A stretch of 64,000 nt of DNA from Blasia pusilla (lineage: Eukaryota; Marchantiophyta; Marchantiopsida; Blasiales): the NCBI GenBank assembly GCA_050084515.1, contig CM114273.1, positions 40,052,001 to 40,116,000 on the forward strand, read 5' to 3'. Both the position numbers and the translations under genes were made by a program. Below are positions 45,401-56,269 of the stretch, one piece after another. The first letter of the stretch is position 1, and every line of letters begins with the position of its first letter. The notes beneath the pieces were generated by a model, which was given only the letters and a program-made list of their open reading frames with translations, was not told where the DNA came from and made no database searches.

Positions 45401-48186
45401 GGTTGGGAATCTGGTGATAGTAGACAAGTGTTTGATCACAAACACAGTTTAGAGACTCTAATCAAATCTTCTTCCCGAAACAATACCATCACAAAAAAAA
45501 TCAGATATATATTCCCAAGGCACACAAACAAGAAGTCCAAAAGTCTTGAGAAGACTGGACTATTAAACTTGTTTCCAGCAGGCATTCCTGTGGATACATG
45601 ATGCTTTTTAAGCTTGGAATACCACTAAGTAGGGAGAGATCAGAGAAACATTTGACCCACAAGATTTGACGATGCCAACTTCAATTGACGATCAATCGCT
45701 CATTTCCCAGAGCATTGTTGTACTCCATACAGAGTAATCACAGGCTTTTGGCACTGCTTCACCTTGCTTGGAATATCTCAGGTTAGGGAAAGGTTACATA
45801 CGAAAGGACCTTTCTGACTAGCAAAATTCCACAAGACAAACCCTCCTGTTGTTGATCAAACACTCATTTCCAAGAGCATTGTTATTCTTCATCCACAGTA
45901 TTCACATTTCTGGTGTTGCTTCTCAGTAACCCATCACAGCTGTCACCTTAAGTCACTCTGCTTTGGATGAACTCTTCACCCACAGAATGAATGCTGTTCT
46001 GTTTCTTAAACCCTGTCATCCCCTTCTATCCTTTGTAAATAACCTCCTTGAAGAATTTCAGAAATTAAATCAAAGAATTCTGTTTTTTTTCAAACTTTCT
46101 TGAATGTTTTAAGCAGAGGGAGCAAGATCAAAGGGAAGGGGAAGCAAACTCTTACGACATACGATGTGCTCCTCTGATTTTGCATTCATGCTCCACCGTC
46201 GCTGCCAATATATGTTCATGGGAGAAGTGCCTTGAAACTAACATAGTCTGCAAAAATGCCTGAAAACAATAAATTTTGCTGGTAAGCAATGTCCTGGGAA
46301 AGTAAAAGTGCTTCTGAGATTCTCTGATATCTCCAATAAGAAGATTGTGAACCAGCACGTGTGACGAAGCCAGAAGGTAAATGTATGCCCTTCGGTTACC
46401 ATGAACCATAAAGCTCTGACTATTCAAATGAAGCTATGGTTAAGAATTGACTCCAGAATCTTTCTTTCACCTACAGGGGGGTGATTTAGGGTAGACCTGG
46501 CAGGTAATTGCAGCAACTTCTCTCATGCGATGTGCTTCAGCAAGAGACTTTCTCCAGCGAATCTTGTGTGTATAATTATGCACGGGCTTGATTTTATGCG
46601 TTTCTAAGGCATACTTGATATCTGGGAAGCCCCACAACAGCTGATTTGGATATTCAGTATCAAATAGTATTGATTCTGCACTCCGCAACAGGTCTGGCAG
46701 AATCTGCAGAAGATTCACCCAAAAGGTGAGGGATGAAAGATGATATGACTCACAACTAACCTTCTTAGATTCTGCACGACCTAACCAATTCTTTCACGTT
46801 GCTGAGTGAAGAAATCAGTCACAACTCCACCAAGTGATTTTCAAAATTTCTCAGTTCCGAATTTTGCTATGAAAAGATCATAGAAATCATATATCAGCGT
46901 CCTGGAACTCTGACCTCTAACAAGACCTCAGCCTCAAAAGAGAAAGACAAGTTGTCACGACTCTCTGATGGTCAAGACCTTATCAATTTGTGCCGATGAG
47001 TAGGACTTATCTGCACCAAAATACTTTATGCCTGCCTGGGGTCCTGCTAATCGCCCATCCCATATCTCCTTCTGCATTCAGAATGTTCCTTCGATTCATT
47101 GATTTTGTCCACAGGCATGTGCCTAGACCAATTTGCCTCTTGTTAACTTCTTTCCATGAGAGAAATAGAGAATGAAATGAGATCGCCACGAGTCAGACCT
47201 AAACTAACCAACACAATCGGCCCTTTTACATAGCTGCCGGTGGGTACATACCCTTCAATGCAGTGTTCTTCACGTCGTTTCTACCCATAACACATAATCC
47301 AACACATGAGAAGAGGATAAATAAATTTACAAAAGTAATACATTGAGCACTATACACAACATACCTCTGGATCACGATCAGGCAGGAACATCCAAAAACC
47401 ATAATGATAATCAATGACAGCAATCCCACCTGGTTGCAGGCAACCTGTAAAGTAGAGATAGTCTGCATCTTGACGGTAAGGGTAGGGCACTGCATCTGTC
47501 ATTTTCTTCTGTGGTGCAGCACCTAAGATCACCAGGCTTCCTTCTGGCAGCGATTCTCTGAGCTTTTGTCTTCTTGAGGCAAATTCATGGGAAGAAATCC
47601 CAGGCAAGATCTCCCCGGTTGACAAGAGCTGGAAAATAGCAGAGGCAAAACATGGACAGTCTTCAAAATTGCCTTGAATGGAAGGTATGTTGTTTCGTGT
47701 AGTTCGCTTCTGGCAGTGTATGCATGCAAAAATGGCTCAGGGCCCATTGACAACTCACTACCCTAAACTGGATGTACAAGTCATTCCAACAGCCGCCCAA
47801 ACCACTCACTTATTAGTTGAAGTCTTAACTTATTGGAAAAAAGGAAGGCTGAAGAAGCACAATATGTTCCTCGTAACTTCTCTATTCATGGAACCGTCAT
47901 GAAAGGTCAAACCCTAAAGAGGCGGTGAAGTAATCCAACCAGGAAAAAAAAGTGCATCAGCTCATCCATGCAAAACCTTTGAGTGAATTCCAACCTCAGG
48001 ATGTGTTCCAAACGTTGGCTGCCCCACATCCAAATCTTTTGCTGCTAGAGAAGCTGAACTGGAATATGCTCGTGTGCTGCCGAATTGTTGTCTCACTCCC
48101 CTGAACTGTTCAACATGACATGAGCTCGAATGACACTTTGCGAGGGACAAGATCTTTAGATCACATAGAGATATGGTAGCAGATTC
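42297..48186 (-). CDS. ICP55: Mitochondrial Xaa-Pro aminopeptidase / intermediate cleaving peptidase (ICP55 type), 13 exons, first exon missing
   Basis: This M24B metallopeptidase removes single N-terminal residues from imported mitochondrial proteins after the main presequence is cut. Exons on the minus strand are 48186-47995, 47628-47365, 47071-46979, 46703-46497, 46259-46156, 45410-45344, 45149-45042, 44797-44705, 44434-44338, 44137-44067, 43648-43593, 43197-43137 and 42416-42297. All twelve introns are GT-AG, and the exon lengths keep frame throughout, giving about 509 codons plus stop TAA. The N domain starts DVGQPTFGTHPE. The pita-bread domain has all five metal ligands: Asp in LMDAGCE and SDMTRTWP, His in GHYLGMD, Glu in ITIEPALY, Glu in GVRIEDEV. 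The likely catalytic His lies in VIHYSRND. No stop or frameshift was found. No ATG lies in the first exon listed, which starts at an acceptor (TTTAG), so an upstream exon is missing. APP1/APP2-type cytosolic enzymes are excluded by the ICP55-like N domain. Confidence 0.93.
43137..43197 (-). CDS. ICP55: ICP55 exon: second metal-binding glutamate
   Basis: 61 nt, completing an Arg codon, then YRGMGVRIEDEVLITPTGHE. Glu of RIED is the last metal ligand. Donor GTTTGT. Confidence 0.92.
43593..43648 (-). CDS. ICP55: ICP55 exon: first metal-binding glutamate
   Basis: 56 nt, VITIEPALYIPTDESIPE plus AG. Family consensus is IEPGVY; here the Gly-Val is replaced by Ala-Leu, but the Glu is kept. Donor GTAATT. 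Confidence 0.9.
44067..44137 (-). CDS. ICP55: ICP55 exon: metal-binding histidine
   Basis: 71 nt, HYLGMDVHDCATVSLDVPLQ then PGV. The His of GHYLG is the third metal ligand. Donor GTACCG. Confidence 0.9.
44338..44434 (-). CDS. ICP55: ICP55 exon: substrate-pocket region
   Basis: 97 nt, GLVLSRGLLKLGLIRNISNF then GQNFRAFNPTAV, ending in phase 1; the following Gly is split by the intron. Donor GTGCGT. Confidence 0.85.
44705..44797 (-). CDS. ICP55: ICP55 exon: REVYEIVLEAMKECF block
   Basis: Thirty-one codons, phase 0 at both ends; acceptor TTTCAG, donor GTAGGT. Helical segment conserved in the family. Confidence 0.88.
45042..45149 (-). CDS. ICP55: ICP55 exon: first two metal-binding aspartates
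   Basis: Thirty-six codons, IEKGQMVLMDAGCELHGYVS then DMTRTWPISGTFSSAQ. Carries both Asp metal ligands. Donor GTACAT. Confidence 0.93.
45344..45410 (-). CDS. ICP55: ICP55 exon: FPTVSAGGANASVIHYSRND block
   Basis: 67 nt. The first base completes a Ser codon split by the intron. Contains the conserved active-site His of VIHYS. Donor GTAAGC. Confidence 0.92.
46156..46259 (-). CDS. ICP55: ICP55 exon: start of catalytic domain
   Basis: 104 nt ending in phase 2: AFLQTMLVSRHFSHEHILAA, TVEHECKIRGAHRM plus TC. Donor GTAAGA. Confidence 0.88.
46497..46703 (-). CDS. ICP55: ICP55 exon: end of N domain and linker
   Basis: Sixty-nine codons, ILPDLLRSAESILFDTEYPN to HRMREVAAITCQ. The donor GTCTAC is non-optimal but keeps frame with the next exon. 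Confidence 0.85.
46979..47071 (-). CDS. ICP55: ICP55 exon: N-terminal domain
   Basis: Thirty-one codons, KEIWDGRLAGPQAGIKYFGA then DKSYSSAQIDK, corresponding to the W-G-AG--AA--F-AD-AY region of the family. Acceptor TGCAG, donor GTCTTG (weak). Confidence 0.85.
47365..47628 (-). CDS. ICP55: ICP55 exon: N-terminal domain
   Basis: Eighty-eight codons from LLSTGEILPGIS through SLVILGAAPQKKMTD, YPYRQDADYLYFTGCLQPGG, to FLPDRDPE. Acceptor CCAG, donor GTATGT. FRQDxxFxYxTG-type sequence is typical of aminopeptidase P N domains. Confidence 0.9.
47995..48186 (-). CDS. ICP55: ICP55 exon (first identified): targeting region
   Basis: Sixty-four codons, phase 0 at both ends. The preceding in-frame TAG at 48187-48189 forms a possible acceptor. 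The Arg/Ser-rich part GVRQQFGSTRAYSSSASLAA looks like a mitochondrial presequence with its cleavage site. It ends at HPE before GTTGGA. Confidence 0.8.
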
Positions 48187-48189
48187 CTA

Positions 48190-50940
48190 AAGTTGGTCAC
48201 TTGCGCTCGCCAGGTAGAAATCCCTGGAAGAACAATATCAACTACATTTTCCAATTGTAGAAGAACGTTCAACACGTCGTACATAGTAAGCCTGGAGTTG
48301 TGCGCAACCGTAACTGTGCTTTCATAGCAAAGCCTGCTGTTGTTGGCTTATTGTTACTGCCCCATCGACACAGTGCAGTCTTTTCTCGCCATTGCCACGA
48401 TAACCTACAGACTTAGGCGAGGTGACTCTAAAAGACTTACAACTCAAGATATGAGTTTGTGTGCGAAAGTCAATCCTCCTGAAGAAAACCCTGTTCACTG
48501 ATATTTATTTTCTGCAGAGCATGATATTTTACGTCACTACGAGCTCTCCAAATGCACTAGAGCTCATGTCAGCGCTGAGCCATTCTTAATAAGCTTGAGG
48601 AAATTTCTACCAAGAATTCGACCGAATAGCCATACGTGTATGCATCCAACTGAATCGAGTGGTATAGATAAAGCCTTTGTTTTATAGTAGCACTTCATCG
48701 CACTGGCGTCTTCTATCAATCTGTCGGATATACATTCATGTAAATTTTCATCATCAGCTGCGCAGGGCTACGAAGGCATTGTGGCCATCCCAGCCACTGA
48801 TGATACGGACAATTCTACGCGCCGGGGTTAGTTTGTATCATCCCGGGTGCCGTCTAGCTTCAGGACGCATGCGCATAAACGCAGTCAATGGAGAAAGGTT
48901 GAGAAATCCTGTACACCGACTAGTTTCAAAATCATGAATCGTCTGGAATATAAGCTCAAACTGAAAATCGCCCCTTGGTTTAGATCACTAGACACAAAAA
49001 CGCAGCGAGTGCAGTCTTCTATGCACGCCATTGCAGATTACCACTCGATCCTACAGACGTTCACCGACACAAGCAATCACTAAATACAACAAGCTCGACA
49101 TGATAGTTGATTTTCGGTCGCTCACCAGATGCGACGCCCTGCCCATCAACCTCATGGTGCACCCCCATCCGGTAGCCATAGCCTCAAATAGACGTTGTTG
49201 CCTCCTCTGCTATATACCTTCAATTCCAACTATGCTAAACTCGTGCACACGCCTCCCGAAATACGCCGGCCTAACGCTGCCACCTTTCTCAAATCCATGA
49301 ACAACTGAAAATCATTCCTAGATTCCGTCGAAATCTCGATGCTCGCCTTCCGCCGACTGCTTCACTTGTCCAAACTCGCAGAAATTCTCGCGCCTACATC
49401 TGTCGTTAAGTCAGTCTGTACCTATCGTTAAGTCACTTTATGTGTTGTTGATCAAAACCTCGAAGTTTGATGCTCTCCTACAACTCACTTTCAAGGAGGA
49501 TGGTTAAGAAACTTTTGGCGCTATGGAACTTTTCACAACGTTAAAATTTTATTAGAGTTTTATTAGAGGCTACTAGAATGGAGGACCGATGTTAAGAAAA
49601 GTATGTTGGGTTTGTAATCTATATTACTAGTCGAGAGTGATTTTCTTGTTGCATGTGATTCTCTAATAAAAATAATATATATGTCCTTCGTAGGCAATAG
49701 AATCATTCGTTGCTTGGGCCAATAGGATTGTTCGAATTCAATTCCACATTTAAGTTGGATAATTCAAAATTATACATTCGTGCATCGTACAAGCACCAAC
49801 TAGTTAAATATAATAGCAACAGGACACGCCAATGTGGATAAGCAAAAGTTGATTATTTTACATTGAAATATTGCCCCCCTTATTGTCATGCGCCTACTCT
49901 CCTTGAGCGTTAATCTTTGTTGTTGCGGAAGCGTGCGTTTAGTAGGTCACACTCTCAACGCCGATCTGCATCCAAACACGCACTCTAATTACTCGGGTCT
50001 GGATCAATCAGCGGGCTAACTTTCCAAGTTCTCGTCTCGGTCTCTCATCAAGCTCAACCTTCCTAGTTTTGCAATTTACAACACAGGCAAGTCTCGAAAG
50101 ACTTGTGACAGACTTTCTAGTCGGTTCAGGAACCTCAAACGACCATTCGATGGACATCCAATGAGTCCCTAACCGAGACTCACACAAAATGAATCACGGG
50201 TCGGAATCCAAGTGTGGCGTACAAAGTCCACTTCCTTGGATCAGGTTTGGGTTTCGAGTTCCAACGCCAAACTCTCGTTCCATCCTATGCCCTTAAGACG
50301 TCGTTTGGTGCTCAAATTGGGATTCATGTTCCAAGACATCTTGGAGAGACTCCCCCTTACTAGTACTTCTAGGGATCACCAGGTTCCCCTAACTTTAGGA
50401 AAAGACATCCGGGCCCCTCAAATTGGCCCTCAACCCGATTGCTTTCACAATCATTTTTACCAATATCTCATCCTGTACTTATGCGTTTGCTGAGATCTTT
50501 GGTGCGTTGGAAGCTTCTCAAGATAAGCTTTCCAACGTGCCCTTATTTGTTCCGAACACATCTTGAGACTAAACGTTATGGTCCAAAACAAAGTCAAATT
50601 CCCCAAACGCTAATCGTGTTTCAAATTTGGTTCTCACCTCTTTGGCAACCAACCTTCCAAGACTCAACTCATCCCAAGTTTTAGTTCGCGTTCGGTTTGG
50701 GTTTCCTAGTCGCAACCACTAAAGCATGAAACGTACAACTCTGTTCCGCGTTTCGTCTCTTGGACTTTTCCAAGAGACCTTCCAAAAGCCTCTCCAAAGC
50801 GCGATCATGACAGAGTGAGCCCACTTGAGTTCTGATGTTCCGCTTGGCGCCTATTTGGTGTTCGTTTGGTTATGAGGGTTGCCACACTAAATGTAGTCTT
50901 AAGAGAAGTATAACATAAATGACAAACATTTTTTATGCTA
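48190..50940. other. Upstream region of ICP55, no gene recognised
   Basis: This should contain the ICP55 promoter and missing first exon. Candidate ATGs occur on the minus strand at about 48329-48331 (MKAQLRLRTTPGLLCTTC then stop) and about 48285 (a 42-codon frame). Neither joins in frame to the first identified exon. The 50.2-50.8 kb part contains no motif that could be named. Confidence 0.4.
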
Positions 50941-52819
50941 CATTGCCAAACTTAAAGTAAGTGATGTCAACTATTTGCTCATGTACATAGTAAGAAGTGG
51001 TTCATCAATTGCAATGCACTAGTCTTATTTAAAAAAGTAACGTCATATGGATAAGTAACGTGGGGTATACCAATGCTACAGGCACGATGCAGTGTGGATG
51101 ATCATGTGGATGTGAGGTACGGTTGTTTAGGGGTTCATAATTAGAGTTTACACTTAAATCAAGTAAGCGACTATAGTTATGGCACGAGCAATAATAAAAT
51201 GGTCAGCAGATTTTGAGCAAAGAAACATAATGATGAGTTTATAAGCACTTATATCATGCAAGAGTATTGAGACATGAATGTAGTATTGACCATTGATTCT
51301 ACTCAATTACCTTCTAGTAGATTAATTTGAAGATTCTTAAGACTTAGCCTTAAGAACGATGCAACTTCATCAATAAACTTAGTAGTTTTGAACTGAGGCT
51401 AAACTTATGCATTAATACATAACAATGCCCATATAATGCACTTACTACATACTTATGCACATGTCGCTTCCTTACAAGTGGCAAAGCGCACACGCACCAC
51501 TGGAAAAATGAGCTACGGTAATTTGCAAATATGAGTAATTGACTGCACGTGAGAGATTTTTGCAACAAGAAACTTGTCTGCTGAATAGTTATCAAGATAA
51601 TATTTGCCTAAGTTGAATAGCTTAACTGATACACTCGTAGTGTGTTCCTAAAGCTCTGAAATAATGGTGTTGTGATCGTGCTCATCATGTCCAATACACG
51701 CTAATACTTCATGCAAGATCTCATGCAAGATATTGTAACGAGTCTTAGATTGACGGAGTTCAGCATAGGCGGACTCAATAGTCAAGACAACAACATCAAA
51801 AATATGGAGTGGTACACTTGGGAGGCAACTTGGACCAATGTTTTGTTGTTGTTATCCCTATCCATAAAGGTTGAAGTGTTCTTCAATGCATGCTTCTTAG
51901 GCTTCTTATCATCAGGAGTAGCTCCGAAGAGGAGTTTGATAATCATTGTTGGTAGAGTGTGCCAAACGTTTCTTTTTCTACACAACATAGTGCCAATATG
52001 CAATAGAGCAACAATGGTATTATACATATGCAAGAGATTTAAAGGAATTCATGTGAGTAGCTAACCTACATCCTATTTGAGATCCAACTGCCAATGACAT
52101 AAAGGGCTGCACAAATATGTCAATGGTAAATTTGTAAGCACAGATAGTAAACATCTTTGCATTGACTAACAATTCTGAAGATGATAGCCTCCTATACACA
52201 TTAAAAGGCATAGCTATGAAGTTTTATGTACTACAAATAACATACGACCAAATGACATTGCTTCAAAAAGTATTTTGAGATATTATACTCCTGAAATATC
52301 GTTACATAAGTTGGAACTACACATTGCAAAAATGCAATCCATAAGTAAATGAAAATGATAATATACAATAAGTCTAGTGGCCAATTAAGTGAATTGGCTG
52401 TACAAAACAAACTTGGCTAAGGTTGAAGTGAGTCTTACTTATGTGACCCAACGCACAAAGTTAACAATATCTTGTTGCAATGAAGTGTCCAAAACTTATT
52501 CCCATAGCAAATATAGTTACAACTTTGGTGTCCTCGTGTGATTCTCCTTGTCTCCGTGGTAACAAGATATTTGCTTAAGCACATAGCAAATCAAGAGAAA
52601 CACATTAGTAAAATACGTGAATACCATAAGTAGGTGGTGGGGCACACAATAAATAGCACCACTTATACAAAAGGTGCATACCTAAATTATGGTGAGTTAG
52701 GCATATTTGCGTTTGTTGGAAGATTCTCGGAGTGAAGACATGTGATAAGAAACGTTGTTTGTTTGAAAATAAATAGAGGTAGAGCCGTTTCCAAAAGCAC
52801 CATGTCGATTGTTGTGTTA
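50940..52819. other. AT-rich interval left of the copia insertion
   Basis: Minus-strand frames at 51350-51595, 51782-52033 and 52020-52211 are short and unrecognised. With the copia element removed, this sequence joins 58155-58411, so both belonged to one older stretch. A minus-strand frame can be read across the rejoined target site (from a 71-codon frame at 58137-58352), but no family is recognised. Confidence 0.35.
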
Positions 52820-52824
52820 GGATT
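52820..52824. repeat. Target-site duplication, left copy (GGATT)
   Basis: GGATT directly precedes the TG at the left end of the element and is repeated at 58150-58154. Confidence 0.85.
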
Positions 52825-53137
52825 TGTAGAAAACTGCTAAAGAAGCATAAGAGGTGAGAAACGATTCTCATACTCACACACCACCATGGAGAACGAAATT
52901 TTGCAATGAGAGAATGACTGGAAGCTGGTCCTCTTCTCAATTATATAGGGTATGTACAAGCAACCCTAACCCTAATCTTAAGCATAGTCTCGAGTTAGAC
53001 TAATTGTGATTAACTAATTCTAATTAAGATAATCACGCTTAATTGACTAACCAAGATTAAGCTTCCCTATTTTATGTGAGTACCAAATATAGTGGTTCAA
53101 GTGTCACATGAGCTTAACTATAACTCAATCTTCAATA
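52825..53137 (-). repeat. 3' LTR of the copia element
   Basis: 313 bp; on the element strand it begins TATTGAAGATTGAGTT and ends TTTTCTACA. A TATA-like CCTATATAATTGAG lies near 52936-52950. Confidence 0.92.
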
Positions 53138-53149
53138 CTCCCCCTCAAG

Positions 53150-53840
53150 TTCATATCGATATCTCTAACGCCTAAGTCATTTCTAAACATCTCAAACTTA
53201 TCTCTAGACAATGCCTTTGTGAAGATGTCACCAATTTGCTAATCTGTACTTATATACACAAGATCAATTTCTCCGACAAGCACTTTCTCTTTGATAAAAT
53301 GATAGTGCACCTCAACATGCTTTGCACGAGCCTGAAACACAGGGTTATTGGCAAGTTTGATGCTACTAATATTGTCTTCATATATGACACTAGATCCTAA
53401 GTTACTAATACCAATCTCAACAAGTAATCGATGAAGCCACATCGCCTCACATGCTACATTAGTTGCTCCTCTCTACTCAGCCTCTATTGAAGATAAAGCA
53501 AATGTAGGTTGCTTCTTTGAAGTCCAACTTATAACTACGCTTTCCAAAGTAAATGAATAACCAGATGTGGAGTGTCGATCAGACACGTTTCCTGCCCAAT
53601 CAGCATCTGTGACTCCCTGTAATTGTAAACTCGGAGAAGGTTCAAATTGAAGCCCGAATTGAACAGAGAATTTCACATATCGCATAATCCTCCTCACAGC
53701 ATCAAGGTGAGGTTTCCAAGGTCCTTGCATAAATTGGCTCACTAAGCCAAATGCATAGCTCAAATCTGGCTTGGTTATAGTCAGATAAATAAAACTTCCA
53801 ACCATGCGCTTGTACATATTAGAATCTGCAAGCAACTCTC
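53150..53840 (-). pseudogene. Copia RNase H
   Basis: MYKRMVGSFIYLTITKPDLS, YAFGLVSQFMQGPWKPHLDA, then DADWAGNVSDRHSTSGYSF, ALSSIEAE with a stop, YEDNISSIKLANNPVFQARA, KHVEVHYHFIKEKV and the C-terminal IGDIFTKALS block. The DADWAG, SSIEAE, EDN and H--HF RNase H residues are present. Confidence 0.85.
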
Positions 53841-53969
53841 ATTCATCCACTCTTAGCTTCACACTCTGGTCCAACGATGTAAAGATTGGCTTACAAGCGG
53901 TCGGACCATATTTTGAAAGCATGTGAAGAGCATATTGTCGTTGTAGTAACCACGTACTCTCTCCAACCT

Positions 53970-54640
53970 TGATAAATTCAACACCAAGGAAGTACTTGAG
54001 TTCTCCCAATTACTTCATATCAAATTCTGTGTGTAATTTTAACTTCACTTGTTGTACCATATCCTCAATATTCCTAGTAATCAAGAGGTCGTCAACATAT
54101 AACACAATAATAATCGCATGATTTTGTCCTCTGAAGACATATAACGAGGAGTCAGAATCACATCCTCTAAAACCCAACTCTTGTAGGACGTATGTAATCT
54201 TTCCATACCAAAATCTTAGAGCTTGTTTCATCCCGTATAGAGCTTTCCTCAACCTGCATACTCAAAATGGAAACTCGGGATGCCCATATCCATGTGGTTG
54301 AATCATATATACCTCCTAGCATAGATCTCCATTTAAGAAGGCATTCTTGACTTCCATGTGATGTAATCTCCACTTTTTACTTACTATAATTATAACCATT
54401 GTTCTCGTACTCGCCATCTTTGCAACATGGCTAAATATTTTTTCATAATCGATACCATATTGTTATGCATAGCCCTTAGCCACCAATCTTGCTTTGTATC
54501 TGTTAATTATTCCATCTTGATTGCGCTTGATTTCGTAAACCCATTTGCAACCAATAATTTCCTTACCAGAAGGTATATCAACCATGTTCCAAGTTTATTG
54601 ATGTCTTAATGTAACAAGCTTTTCCTCCATAACTTCAATC
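53970..54640 (-). pseudogene. Copia reverse transcriptase
   Basis: After a decayed N-terminal half, 54252-54010 reads ALYGMKQALRFWYGKITYVL and IIVLYVDDLLITRN, with the catalytic YVDD intact. Confidence 0.85.
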
Positions 54641-55131
54641 CATTCGACTCTATTTGCAGCTTCTTCAAAACAACTGAGCTCTTGTTCTTGAAGGATAGTC
54701 ATCATATATGCATGATATATCGCAAGAAAACCTTCATTTATGAATCTATGAACAAGATGTGTGACTCTACTTGATCTACGAAGTTTTTGTTCACATATAG
54801 ATGCCTCTGATACTTGACTCGAGCTCTGACTAGTGTCAACAGACTAAATACGTACTCTTTCTGTCCATGGACTCACAAACTTAACTGATGATTCTAGGAC
54901 CTCTCCTAATCCTATACTAGTACTTGGGGAATTTGAAGGCAATGTCTGTTGGTTTATAGTCATATTCTCCCCCTCAACAAACGAGTTTACAGATATAATA
55001 GGCTCAGATGGAGCATATCATGACTATATCTCATCAAAGATAACATCATGATTAATGATAAGATGCCTAGAGGATGGAATGTAATACTTGTACTCCATAG
55101 TTCCATCAACGGAGCCAATGAATACACATCT

Positions 55132-56234
55132 TTAAAAAATTGGGTCTAATTTCGGACATCTTTCAGAAGGAACATGAGCATAGAAAATATAACCGAATAC
55201 TTTCAAGAAGGAAAAATCACGTTTAGTTCCTATGAAGATTTTGAATGGAGTCTTATTATGAACTCTTGTTGTTGGAGTTCGGTTGATTAAGAAGATTGCA
55301 CATGCTACAACCTCTGCCCAATATACCTTGGGCATATTCTTCTCATTCAGCATAGCTCGTGCTGCCTCAACAATATGTTGATTCTTCCTCTCAACCACTC
55401 CATTTTTTTGTGGAGTGTAACGGGAAGTCACTTGACGTTATATGTCATTCTAACGTAAGTAGTCATCAAACTCTGTTGAAAGATACTCTCCTCCTCCTTC
55501 ACAACGAAATTTCAGATTGTGTTCTCATGTCTACTTCTTTACTAGAACTCTGAATATTTAGAACACTAAGAATACCTCTAACTTGGCTTTCAAAAATTAT
55601 ACATATATATATATACCTAGAGAAGTCATCAATAAATGAAACAAAGTATTGGCAACCACTAAGGCTATGTTGTGATGTTGTCCACACATCATTGTGAATC
55701 AATTCCAATATCTTAGATGGTCTTCTACCTTGCTTTGGAAAAGGAAATCTAGCTTGTTTTCCAAATTGGCAAGCATGACATATCTAACGTAGCAGGATTC
55801 GCTAATTTAGGAAGTCATATTACTAGATTAGATAATGAAAGACTCTGTAATCTTTGAAGATTCATATGTCCAATTCTCTTATGCCACGCATTTAGATATG
55901 TGACTTGTTGGCCAGTTTGACCATTCATTGTTGTTTGAATCTCTGGCATAGAAACATCTAATTTGAACATTCTGTCAGATCTAGTTCATTTGGCTATCGT
56001 AGTATGGTCATCAATTATTTCAATGAAACAACCATCCGTGTTAAACTTCATTTGACAACCCTGTTCTACTATTTGTCCAACAGAGATCAAGTTTCTTGCA
56101 ATGGTAGGAACATAAAGAATATTTCCAAGCCCACAAAGACCATCTGATGCTATTGGAACTTTACCGGTATGCGTGATATGATGTTGAGTGTTATCTCCTG
56201 TGAGCACAATTGCTGGATCTTTCACCGGCTCCAA
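55132..56234 (-). pseudogene. Copia integrase
   Basis: Begins with a pre-integrase block (LCGLGNILYVPTIARNLISV; VGQIVEQGCQMKF), continues with FGKQARFPFPKQG, ILELIHNDVWTT, YFVSFIDDFSRYI, and ends TPQKNGVVERKNQHIVEAAR and VYWAEVVACAIFLINRTPT. Catalytic HND and the Glu of ERKN region are visible; frames are broken between them. Confidence 0.85.
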
Positions 56235-56269
56235 ACTGCTAAACCATTTAACTTATGAGGTCATGTGAT

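Noticed and set aside
48677-49300. Three plus-strand frames upstream of ICP55
   Set aside because: No domain, no splice pattern and overlapping frames; probably chance.
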